From assembly GCA_009920595.1 (NCBI GenBank), contig RFZR01000006.1:1-22020 (forward strand): DNA of 22,020 bases, given 5' to 3'. This DNA comes from Alphaproteobacteria bacterium. Lineage in GTDB: Bacteria > Pseudomonadota > Alphaproteobacteria > Rhizobiales > Beijerinckiaceae. Under the pieces are notes generated by a model, which searched no databases, was not told the origin of the DNA, and saw only the letters and a program-made list of their open reading frames with translations. This document shows positions 7,693 to 15,129 of this stretch, in pieces; the stretch's first letter is position 1; the number at the start of each line of letters is the position of its first letter. The position numbers and the translations under genes are program-made.

Positions 7693-9030
7693 CGCATCAA
7701 CCCTTGCGCCTTCAACACAGATAAAGTCTCATCAAGCGTTTTCGTCGCACGACGAATTAGTTCATCGGCTTCCTCATGTTTTATAACAAGCGGTGGCGAA
7801 ATGATCATGCTATCGCGGGTCGCGCGCATCACAAGACCATTCCTGAAGGAGATATCGCGACAAATCGTGCCAACTTTTCCTGTATCTGCAAATTTCTCGC
7901 GCCGTGATGGCTTGTTAGGCACAAGTTCCAAAGCGCCAATCAATCCCACCATGCGCGCTTCACCCACAAGAATTCGCGACGCGGTCAACAAGACCTTCAC
8001 GCTCGATGATCTCGAGATTGGCGAGTGCTGCCGCGGCACAAGTCGGATGACCCGAATAAGTATAACCGTGATAGAATTCCTCCCCGATACCGACAACGAC
8101 TTCAGCCACGCGATCGGAGATCATCACGCCGCCCATCGGTAAATAGCCGGAGGTTAACCCTTTCGCGATCGGCATGAGATCCGGCTTGATGTCGTAATAA
8201 TGCGAACCGAACCATTTTCCCGTTCGGCCGAAACCGCAAATCACTTCGTCAGCAATCAGAAGAATATCACGTTCTGCACAAATGCGGTTGATCTCGGGCC
8301 AATAGGTTTTCGGTGGAATGATCACACCGCCCGCCCCTTGAATTGGTTCGGCAATGAAAGCTGCCACACGATTTTCACCAAGCTCGTCGATTTTTTTCTC
8401 TAATTCGCGTGCAGCGAGAAGACCGAATTCATCCGGCGATAAATCACCACCTTCACCGAACCAATAGGGTTGCGGAATATGCACGATGCCCGGAATAGGC
8501 ATACCGCCTTGGCTATGCATCGGCTTCATGCCACCGAGCGAGGCTCCCGCCATTGTCGAGCCGTGATAACCGTTCACGCGTGAGATGACGATGTCTTTTG
8601 AAGGCTTGTCACGCAAAGACCAATAATAGCGCACCATACGCAAAATCGTGTCATTGGCTTCAGAACCCGAGCCGCAGAAAAAAACGCGGCTCATATTATT
8701 TGGCGCGAGTTTTGAAAGCTTTTCAGCCAATCGAATGGCAGGCGCATTGGTTGTTTTGAAGAAAGAATTATAGAAGGCCAATTCTTTCATCTGCTCATGA
8801 ACTGCATCGGCAATCTCTTGTCGTCCATGACCGATATTCGTGCACCAGAGCCCAGCCATTCCATCAAGATAGCGTTTGCCATCCGAATCTTCGATCCAAA
8901 CGCCCTCACCACGCACCATGATGCGACTGCCTTCTGCCGCAAGCGCTTTGAAATCAGTAAAGGGGTGAAGATAATGCCGCGCATCGGTACGGCGTAACTC
9001 TTCGGTCGGATAAAGATTAGATGAGGCCAT
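7689..9030 (-). pseudogene. spuC: Putrescine (polyamine):pyruvate aminotransferase, broken by an internal deletion with frameshift
   Basis: This is a class III PLP aminotransferase closely similar to SpuC. The first frame (start 9030) is intact through GSGSEAND (residues 121-127), YHGST, IAEPIQGAGG, DEVICGFGRTG (Asp261) and the PLP lysine Lys290 in PIAKGLTSGY, and runs to LVDRVAN. There it goes out of frame and stops at about 7960. The homologous protein resumes in the next frame as ILVGEARMVGLIGALELV and continues through ISPPLVIKHEEADEL to the stop at 7689. Family members have about 17 residues between these two segments (like the ETAPYLQKRW stretch in Pseudomonas SpuC). So about 50 bp appear lost at 7968-7974, with a net shift of 2 modulo 3. 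The truncated product would lack the C-terminal domain. Confidence 0.85.
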
Positions 9031-9062
9031 GATAACTCTGTTTTCGTTATGGTTGGTTTGGA

Positions 9063-10451
9063 TTAAACATTCAAAAGAAGATATTCACGTTCCCAAGGGC
9101 TGATCACGCGCATGAAAGTTTCAAACTCAGCCTGTTTGATTGCCCGATAGGTGGCAACAAAGCCTTTGCCGAAAATGCTCGCAATCTCTTCGGACTCGCT
9201 GAAAAGTTCCAACGCTTCCAAAAGTCCACGCGGCAAATCATAAGGCAGATCATAGGCCGAGCCTTCAATCGGATCAGAAGGTTTCAACCCTTCCATCATG
9301 CCGAGATAACCACAGGCAAGTGAGGCAGCAATCGCGAGATAAGGATTAGCATCAGAAGAAGGAATTCGATTTTCAATGCGCCGCGCTTCAGGCGTTGAAT
9401 TCGGCACGCGCAAGCCGACCGTGCGATTGTCATAGCCCCAATTCACATTAATGGGCGCAATCGATTTTCTCAGCAATCGGCGATAGGAATTCACATAGGG
9501 CGCCATGATGCACATGACCGCAGGCAAATATTTCTGCTGTCCACCGAGAAACGCAAAGAACGCTTCTGTGGGCTTCCCCTCTTTACCAGAGAAAATATTT
9601 TTGCCGGTTTTGATATCAACAACCGATTGATGAATATGCATAGCCGATCCCGGCTCATTGGCAATCGGCTTTGCCATGAAGGTTGCATACATATTATGCT
9701 TGAGCGCCGCTTCACGGATGGTGCGTTTAAACAAGAAAACCTGATCGGCGAGCGCCAAAGGATCGCCGTGACGCAAATTGATTTCCATTTGCGCCGCGCC
9801 CTCTTCATGAATCAACGTATCAATCTCGAGACCCTGCGCGGCTGAGAAATCATAGATATCGTCGAAGAGATCGTCGAATTCATTCACAGCCGCAAGCGAA
9901 TAAGATTGCCGCCCCGTCTCCGCGCGACCTGAACGCCCCACAGGCGGCTTTAAGGGATAATCGGGATCTTGATTGCGCTCGACGAGATAAAATTCGAGTT
10001 CTGGAGCAACAATCGGCTTCCAACCCTTTGCGCGATATAAAGCCATGACTGCACGTAATAGTTGTCTTGGCGCAATATCAACAGGGCGGCCATCTTGATG
10101 ATAGGCATCATGAATAATTTGCGCGGTAGGGTCCGACGCCCATGGCACAACACAAAGCGTCGAGAAGTCCGGCTCGAGCAATATGTCACCATCGCCCGCA
10201 TCAGATGGAAAATTTTCTGTATCATCCGGATATTCTCCGGTGATGGTTTGTAAAAAGATTGAAGCTGGCAACGCCATACGCGGCGCGTCGGTGAATTTAC
10301 CTACCGGCATCATTTTGCCGCGTGCGACTCCCGCCATATCCGGCACGATACATTCAATATCTTCGAGCGCCCGCTCTTCGAGCCATTTCGAGGCCGCCGA
10401 AAGCCCATCCGCGCCGCGATTTGGCGTGGAAGCCGATTTCTTCTTGGCCAT
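9063..10451 (-). CDS. puuA: Gamma-glutamylputrescine synthetase (glutamine synthetase family)
   Basis: This glutamine-synthetase-fold ligase is predicted to join glutamate to putrescine using ATP, the first step of the Puu pathway. Seen are the N-terminal beta-grasp (DIECIVPDMAGVARGK), ELEFYL, the metal and glutamate-binding EINLRHGDP, the ATP-site segment MAKPIANEPGSAMHIHQS, NRTVGLRVP and RRIENRIPSSDANPYLA. The AHIHQS-type motif and the absence of the adenylylation loop fit PuuA rather than housekeeping GlnA. The start is ATG 10451 (MAKKK). A GTG at 10457 has a GAGG 10 nt upstream and is equally possible, adding two residues. It is first in a minus-strand operon with the broken aminotransferase and puuB, divergent from potF. 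Substrate is inferred from context. Confidence 0.88.
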   Translation of the reverse strand: MAKKKSASTPNRGADGLSAASKWLEERALEDIECIVPDMAGVARGKMMPVGKFTDAPRMALPASIFLQTITGEYPDDTENFPSDAGDGDILLEPDFSTLCVVPWASDPTAQIIHDAYHQDGRPVDIAPRQLLRAVMALYRAKGWKPIVAPELEFYLVERNQDPDYPLKPPVGRSGRAETGRQSYSLAAVNEFDDLFDDIYDFSAAQGLEIDTLIHEEGAAQMEINLRHGDPLALADQVFLFKRTIREAALKHNMYATFMAKPIANEPGSAMHIHQSVVDIKTGKNIFSGKEGKPTEAFFAFLGGQQKYLPAVMCIMAPYVNSYRRLLRKSIAPINVNWGYDNRTVGLRVPNSTPEARRIENRIPSSDANPYLAIAASLACGYLGMMEGLKPSDPIEGSAYDLPYDLPRGLLEALELFSESEEIASIFGKGFVATYRAIKQAEFETFMRVISPWEREYLLLNV

Positions 10452-10457
10452 GATCAC

Positions 10458-10770
10458 ACTTCGGGTGCCTCAAAAGGCTCGCCCGCCCTTTTTTTATGCC
10501 GAACCAACCAGTTTCACCTCGATGAGGGACACCCGGGGCAGCCAGTCTGATGATGATTTTGACGATATTTTGGAACTTCGCAAGCCGCCTTTTCCCCAAT
10601 TTGAAACCGTATAATTCAGAACAGCGCCAAAACTGCCTTATTTCCCTCTTTTCATATCGTTCACGACGGTCTTTACTGGCAATAGACGATGAAGCGGCCA
10701 GAGGCCCCCAAACTCGTTTCCAACCTGCCCGGCCGCTTGCGCTCGCGCCGTTCACTTTATGAGGTGTCAC
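10458..10770. promoter_or_regulatory. Divergent puuA/potF control region
   Basis: These 313 bases hold no convincing gene. The region must carry promoters for both the puuA operon (minus) and the pot operon (plus). A perfect TATAAT lies at 10610-10615 on the plus strand, but no good -35 box lies 16-18 nt before it. An inverted repeat AAGCGGCC/GGCCGCTT (10692-10699 and 10731-10738) lies in the potF leader, and GAGG at 10761-10764 is the potF ribosome binding site. No operator of a known regulator could be recognised. Confidence 0.5.
10610..10615 (+). promoter_or_regulatory. Possible -10 box (TATAAT) for potF
   Basis: An exact TATAAT hexamer reads toward potF about 155 nt before its start. The -35 position is GC-rich and does not match TTGACA, so this would need an activator, or is a chance match. 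Confidence 0.3.
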
Positions 10771-11892
10771 ATGTCTAAAGCTTTAAAATCAGGTTCGCTC
10801 GTCGCGCTGGCGTTCGGTGCCATGACCGCTATGAGTGTTGCGGCCGACCGGGTGGTCAATGTTTATAATTGGTCGGACTATATCGATCCGGCGATCCTTG
10901 AGGACTTCACCAAAGAAACCGGCATCAAAGTCAAATATGATGTGTTCGACTCGAATGATCTTCTTGAGACAAAATTGCTGGCTGGCAAAACTGGTTATGA
11001 TGTCGTCGTGCCCTCCGCGAATTTCCTTGGCCGGCAGATCAGCGCTGGCGTGTTTGTAAAGCTCGATAAATCGAAACTTCCCAATCTCAAACATGTCTGG
11101 CCTGATGTTGCTGCGCGACTTTCTGCCTTTGATCCCGGTAATCAATATGCCGTTAATTATATGTGGGGCACCACCGGCATCGGCTATAATGTGAACAAAA
11201 TTAAAGAACGCATGCCTGACGCACCGCTTGATTCATGGCGCATGGTTTTCGATCCGGCGGTCATTTCAAAATTCAAAGATTGTGGCGTGATGTTTCTCGA
11301 CGCGCCTGATGAAGTCATACCGGCAGCTTTGAATTATCTCGGCAAAGATCCCAATTCCCGGACACCCGAGGATTTTGCTGCCGCCGAAGAGCTTTTGAAA
11401 AAGGTTCGTCCTTTTGTTAAAAAATTCCACTCTTCCGAATATATCAATGCGCTCGCTAATGGTGACGCCTGTCTCGTGATTGGTTGGTCCGGTGATATCA
11501 AACAGGCCGCAAGCCGCGCGGAAGAAAAGAGCAAGACCCAAAAAGATCCAAAGAAGAAAGTTGAAGTCGGTTACATCATTCCAAAAGAAGGTGCTGGCAC
11601 ATTCTATGACAATTTGACGATCCCGAAGGATGCGAAGAATATTGATGAAGCCTATGCGTTCATCGATTATCTGTTGCGTCCGGAAGTGATTGCGAAAGCG
11701 TCGAATGCGATCTCTTACGCCAATGGAAATATCGACTCACAAGCCTTCATTGATAAGGCCATCTTGGAAGACAGAAGCGTTTTCCCTGATGAAGCCACAA
11801 TGAAGAAGCTCTTCACAGTGTTGCCCATCACCGATCAAAAAGTGCAACGTGAAGCGACACGAATCTGGCGCGACATTAAACGTAAGCAATAA
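10771..11892 (+). CDS. potF: Putrescine-binding periplasmic protein of ABC importer
   Basis: This 373-residue periplasmic binding protein is closely similar to PotF. A Sec signal peptide covers about residues 1-24, with cleavage near SVA/ADR. Family segments are VYNWSDYIDP (Trp and Ser of the polyamine pocket), KYDVFDSND, VVPSANFLGRQ, MWGTTGIGYN, CGVMFLDAPDEV (acidic pocket residue), NYLGKDPNS, IGWSGDI (Trp and Asp) and TFYDNLTIP. These match PotF better than the spermidine-preferring PotD. The start at 10771 is set by GAGG at 10761-10764. An ATG at 10759 would lie upstream of that Shine-Dalgarno. A strong terminator follows directly, so potF is probably made in excess over the membrane parts. 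It is the first gene of potF-potG-(potH)-potI. Confidence 0.94.
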   Translation: MSKALKSGSLVALAFGAMTAMSVAADRVVNVYNWSDYIDPAILEDFTKETGIKVKYDVFDSNDLLETKLLAGKTGYDVVVPSANFLGRQISAGVFVKLDKSKLPNLKHVWPDVAARLSAFDPGNQYAVNYMWGTTGIGYNVNKIKERMPDAPLDSWRMVFDPAVISKFKDCGVMFLDAPDEVIPAALNYLGKDPNSRTPEDFAAAEELLKKVRPFVKKFHSSEYINALANGDACLVIGWSGDIKQAASRAEEKSKTQKDPKKKVEVGYIIPKEGAGTFYDNLTIPKDAKNIDEAYAFIDYLLRPEVIAKASNAISYANGNIDSQAFIDKAILEDRSVFPDEATMKKLFTVLPITDQKVQREATRIWRDIKRKQ

Positions 11893-11900
11893 TGAATAAG

Positions 11901-11929
11901 AAAAGGCCCGATCACAATTCGGGCCTTTT
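11901..11929 (+). terminator. Rho-independent terminator/attenuator between potF and potG
   Basis: A perfect 11-bp stem pairs AAAAGGCCCGA (11901-11911) with TCGGGCCTTTT (11919-11929) around the 7-nt loop TCACAAT. The T run ends the right arm. It lies 8 nt after the potF stop and 52 nt before the potG start. Placed inside the operon, it would let part of the transcripts stop after potF and give high binding-protein levels relative to the transporter. Because of the A/T symmetry it could also act on the other strand, but no gene there needs it. Confidence 0.88.
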
Positions 11930-11981
11930 CCTTGAACCGGCTTCACCGTCGCATAGGTAAAATCAAAAATAAGAGCGTCAA

Positions 11982-13133
11982 ATGTCCGCGAAAACACTCG
12001 GTGCCGTTCGTCGAAAATTTGCACCTTGGGATGACCCCTCAGCGACGCCTTTAATTGAGATCCGCAATCTCACCAAACGCTTTGGCGACTTTACCGCTGT
12101 CGACAATGTATCGCTCAAAATCTATGAGCGCGAATTTTTTGCCCTGCTCGGCCCCTCGGGCTGCGGCAAGACAACTCTCATGCGCATGTTAGCCGGCTTT
12201 GAAGATCCGACCGCGGGAGAGATTCTCATCGGCGGACAAAGCATGAATTCGATCCCGCCGCATAAAAGACCTGTAAACATGATGTTCCAATCCTATGCGC
12301 TCTTTCCGCATATGAGTGTTGAGAAGAACATCGCCTTCGGTCTTGAGATGGATAAATTACCAAAGAGTGAGATCGAAACGCGCGTAAAAGACATGCTGCG
12401 TCTCGTGAAACTCGAGCCCTTCGCCTCACGCAAACCGCATCAGCTTTCAGGGGGGCAAAGGCAACGCGTGGCGTTAGCGCGCGCACTCGCCAAAAGACCG
12501 AAAGTTCTTCTTCTCGATGAGCCGCTTGGCGCGCTTGATAAAAAGCTACGCGAAGAAACACAATTCGAATTGCTTGACCTTCAAATGCAATTGGGGATGA
12601 CCTTCATCATTGTCACCCACGACCAAGACGAAGCCATGACCATGGCGGACCGGATCGCCGTGATGGATAAAGGTCAATTCATCCAGATCTCGCCGCCAGC
12701 CGAACTTTATGAACAACCGCATACAAAATATATTGCGGATTTCATTGGTGACATCAATCTGATCGAAGGCCGTGTGACCCATAATGAACGCGGTCGCGTC
12801 ACGCTTGATAGCGATATGACCGGTGGACGCATTGATGTCCACGCTGAAACAATGGCGGGACTTGGCGATAAAGCCTGGTTCGCGCTTCGACCCGAGAAAG
12901 CCTCGCTCTCGCTTTTGCCACCGAATGATCCGACAACCAATTGTGCGCGCGGAACCGTTTGGGATATTGGTTATGTGGGCGATCTCTCCGTTTATCATAT
13001 TCGCCTTGATCAGGGCGGAACAATGCGCGCATCCATTGCCAACACAAGCCGCGTGGTTGAGCGACCCATAACATGGGAAGATCAGGTCTATCTCACATGG
13101 ACGCCCGACTCAGGCGTCATCCTTGTGAAGTGA
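11982..13133 (+). CDS. potG: Polyamine ABC transporter ATP-binding protein
   Basis: This 383-residue ATPase would energise the putrescine importer on the cytoplasmic face. The nucleotide-binding domain has Walker A GPSGCGKT (57-64), the Q-loop at Gln103 (MMFQSYALFPH), the signature LSGGQ (155-159), Walker B LLLDE (176-180), the D-loop GALD and the switch His213 (VTHDQDEA). After about residue 240 comes a TOBE-type regulatory domain (FIGDINLIEGRV, WFALRPEKASL) of the PotA/PotG/CysA class. The N-terminal extension (MSAKTLGAVRRKFAPWDDP) before the first strand is typical of PotG. It follows the potF terminator and lies 9 nt ahead of potH. No good Shine-Dalgarno is visible. Confidence 0.94.
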   Translation: MSAKTLGAVRRKFAPWDDPSATPLIEIRNLTKRFGDFTAVDNVSLKIYEREFFALLGPSGCGKTTLMRMLAGFEDPTAGEILIGGQSMNSIPPHKRPVNMMFQSYALFPHMSVEKNIAFGLEMDKLPKSEIETRVKDMLRLVKLEPFASRKPHQLSGGQRQRVALARALAKRPKVLLLDEPLGALDKKLREETQFELLDLQMQLGMTFIIVTHDQDEAMTMADRIAVMDKGQFIQISPPAELYEQPHTKYIADFIGDINLIEGRVTHNERGRVTLDSDMTGGRIDVHAETMAGLGDKAWFALRPEKASLSLLPPNDPTTNCARGTVWDIGYVGDLSVYHIRLDQGGTMRASIANTSRVVERPITWEDQVYLTWTPDSGVILVK

Positions 13134-13142
13134 GAGATAAAG

Positions 13143-13893
13143 ATGGCGCGCCACACCAATAATCGCTGGATCGTCACCTTCATCCCCTATCTATGGATGC
13201 TGGCGCTGTTTCTCATTCCCTTTCTGATTGTTCTCAAAATTTCATTTTCGGCGACGGTCATTGCTCAACCTCCCTATGAGCCTGTCTTTGATTTTTTGAA
13301 TGACAGCTGGACCGAAAGCGTTGAGAAATTCAAGTCACTCGGTCTTGATAATTATGCGCGCCTGTTCTCGGATTCGATCTATATCTCTTCTTATCTGTCT
13401 TCGCTTTGGATCGCCGCATCATCGACCTTTATGATGCTCTTCATCGCCTATCCGATCGCCTATGGCATGGCGCGTGCACCAAAATCCATTCGCCCCACCC
13501 GTCTATATCGGCATTCTTTATTCTTATCTGCCCTTCATGGTGTTGCCGCTTTATTCCACGCTTGAGAAAATGGATGAGAGCCTTGTTGAAGCAGCCAAAG
13601 ATCTCGGCTGCACGAATATCGGCGCTTTCTGGCGAGTAACATTCCCTCTCTCGCTGCCCGGTGTGATTGCCGGAAGTTTCTTGGTGTTTATTCCGGTTGT
13701 TGGTGAATTTGTAATTCCTGATCTTCTTGGTGGGTCCGATACGGTGATGATCGGTAAAACCATGTGGGAGGAATTTTTTAACAATCGTGACTGGCCTGCG
13801 GCTTCAGCTGTGGCAATTGCGCTTTTGATTGTGCTCATGATCCCGATTGTGATTTTCCAATCGAATGAAGCGCGCCAGCAGGAGACACGATGA
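13143..13893 (+). pseudogene. potH: Putrescine ABC permease PotH, broken by an internal deletion with frameshift
   Basis: The first frame gives a normal PotH N-terminus: membrane segment 1 (FIPYLWMLALFLIPFLIVLKISF), a periplasmic loop, then YPIAYGMARAPKSIRPT. It goes out of frame at 13497-13501. The next frame begins exactly with VYIGILYSYLPFMVLPLYSTLEK and continues through the EAA loop EAAKDLGC, GEFVIPDLLGG and FFNNRDWPAASA to the stop at 13893. E. coli PotH has about 53 residues between the matching points (the PSWTSFLIRVYAW region with a membrane helix). So roughly 155 bp are missing, again 2 modulo 3. The truncated product would have only the first helices and no EAA coupling loop, so importer assembly would fail unless the lesion is an assembly error. 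The stop overlaps the potI start. Confidence 0.87.
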
Positions 13894-14711
13894 TGCGGCG
13901 GCTTTCGGCGTTTAACCTCGTCTCTCTGACTCTGGGCTTTGCCTTTCTTTATCTGCCGATCCTCATTCTCGTACTTTATTCATTCAATGCCGGGCGGTCC
14001 GTTGCCGTTTGGGGCGGATGGTCTACAAAATGGTATTCATCTGTTTTTGAGAATGAACAATTACTCGACGCCGCTTGGGTCACCCTGCAAGTCGGTGTCG
14101 TTTCAGCCACTGTGGCAACCATCCTCGGAACGATGGCCGCTATAACCCTTGCGCGCTATGGCCGTTTTTTTGGCCGTACGCTTTTTTCCGCAATGGTCTA
14201 TGCGCCGCTCGTCATGCCCGAGGTGATCACGGGCCTATCATTGCTGCTGCTTTTTGTGGCGATCAATCTTGATCGCGGATTTTGGACGATTGTTCTTTCC
14301 CATATCACATTCACAATGTGTTTTGTCGCCGTCGTTGTGCAATCAAGGTTATCGACATTTGATCGTTCTATTGAAGAAGCGGCCATGGATTTGGGATGCA
14401 CGCCCTTTAAAACTTTTTTTCGCATTACTTTGCCGATCATTTTACCGGCCGTCATTTCCGGCTGGATGTTGGCCTTTACGCTCTCGCTTGACGATCTTGT
14501 CATAGCCAGTTTTACAACCGGACCGGGTGCCACCACTTTGCCGATGAAAATCTATTCCGATGTGCGGCTTGGCGTAAAACCGGAAATCAATGCGGTATGC
14601 TCTTTGATGGTCGCTGTTGTGACGATCACCGTCATTATTGCTTCGATCATGACCAAGCGCCAGGAAGTTGAACGCGAACGCGCCGAACGCGCAGCCCTTG
14701 CGGGACGATAG
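13890..14711 (+). CDS. potI: Putrescine ABC transporter permease
   Basis: This 273-residue inner-membrane permease is the second transmembrane subunit of the putrescine importer. About six hydrophobic segments are seen, beginning LVSLTLGFAFLYLPILILVLYSF, with GRSVAVWGGWSTKWY in the first periplasmic loop as in PotC/PotI. The EAA coupling motif EEAAMDLGCTPFKTFFRITLP lies about two thirds along, followed by SLDDLVIASFTTGPG and TLPMKIYSDVRLGVKPEINA, which are strong PotI/PotC segments. The start ATG 13890 overlaps the potH stop, with GGAG at 13881-13884. A second ATG at 13893 is possible. The highly charged C-terminal tail (KRQEVERERAERAALAGR) is cytoplasmic. With potH broken, it lacks its expected partner. 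Confidence 0.94.
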   Translation: MMRRLSAFNLVSLTLGFAFLYLPILILVLYSFNAGRSVAVWGGWSTKWYSSVFENEQLLDAAWVTLQVGVVSATVATILGTMAAITLARYGRFFGRTLFSAMVYAPLVMPEVITGLSLLLLFVAINLDRGFWTIVLSHITFTMCFVAVVVQSRLSTFDRSIEEAAMDLGCTPFKTFFRITLPIILPAVISGWMLAFTLSLDDLVIASFTTGPGATTLPMKIYSDVRLGVKPEINAVCSLMVAVVTITVIIASIMTKRQEVERERAERAALAGR

Positions 14712-14714
14712 ATC

Positions 14715-15065
14715 ATGCCCCTCTATCCTCGCTTTATGGATTTAACTGAATCGATTGCGCTGGATACGCCAATCGCGAAAGACCGCCTTACACGCGGTCA
14801 GCCAAAATCTGGCACAGTTTCAACATCAGAGAACAATGATAAAAAATTCTTTTGCGGGCAATGGGCGGCCGAAGCAGGCGCCTGGCGCGTCTCTTACACG
14901 GAAGAAGAATTATGCGTCATCCTCTCGGGCTCTGGGAAACTCATTGCTGAGGATGGCACAATCTTTACCTTCAAAGCCGGTGACGCCTTTGTGATCCCCT
15001 CGGGCTTTAAAGGACTCTGGGACAATGCGGAACGGGTAAGAAAAATCTACGCGATTGTCGAATAG
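14715..15065 (+). CDS. Small cupin-domain protein (DUF861/Cupin_3-like)
   Basis: This single-cupin protein of 116 residues starts 3 nt after potI. The cupin core is WRVSYTEEELCVILSGSGKLI, then GTIFTFKAGDAFVIPSGFKGLWD, then RKIYAIVE. The pattern resembles the Cupin_3 (DUF861) group, in which EEE-x-C-x-I-L-x-G replaces the usual metal-binding HxH. That group includes (S)-ureidoglycine aminohydrolase-like proteins and many small proteins encoded next to polyamine or amino acid catabolic genes. No substrate can be assigned. Its position between potI and a gamma-glutamyl ligase suggests a minor role in amine catabolism or sensing. No DNA-binding domain is present, so it is not a PuuR-type repressor. 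Confidence 0.85.
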   Translation: MPLYPRFMDLTESIALDTPIAKDRLTRGQPKSGTVSTSENNDKKFFCGQWAAEAGAWRVSYTEEELCVILSGSGKLIAEDGTIFTFKAGDAFVIPSGFKGLWDNAERVRKIYAIVE

Positions 15066-15090
15066 ATTAATAAACGATAGAGAAACGAAA

Positions 15091-15129
15091 ATGACTTACG
15101 CGTTCTGGCGTGATGTCCGGAGACCATGA
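15091..15129 (+). other. Possible 12-codon upstream ORF overlapping the ligase start
   Basis: ATG at 15091 opens MTYAFWRDVRRP, and its TGA (15127-15129) overlaps the ATGATG start of the next gene. AGAGAAACGAAA precedes it but is a weak ribosome site. It may be a leader peptide coupling translation to the ligase, or chance. Confidence 0.25.

Noticed and set aside
7968..7976. GAATTC (EcoRI site) at the deletion point as a sign of a cloning artefact
   Set aside because: GAATTC occurs several more times nearby (about 8074, 8425, 9361, 9486), so it is not diagnostic.
7669..8142. Long plus-strand ORF opposite the broken aminotransferase
   Set aside because: It is an antisense shadow with no family features.
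10472..10495. AAAAGG/CCTTTT with a T run in the puuA-potF spacer, as a terminator
   Set aside because: The stem is only 6 bp, mostly A-T, and no plus-strand transcript upstream needs a terminator.
10550..10762. Small ORFs in the puuA-potF spacer
   Set aside because: They have no ribosome site and no recognisable protein character, and they overlap the expected promoter region.
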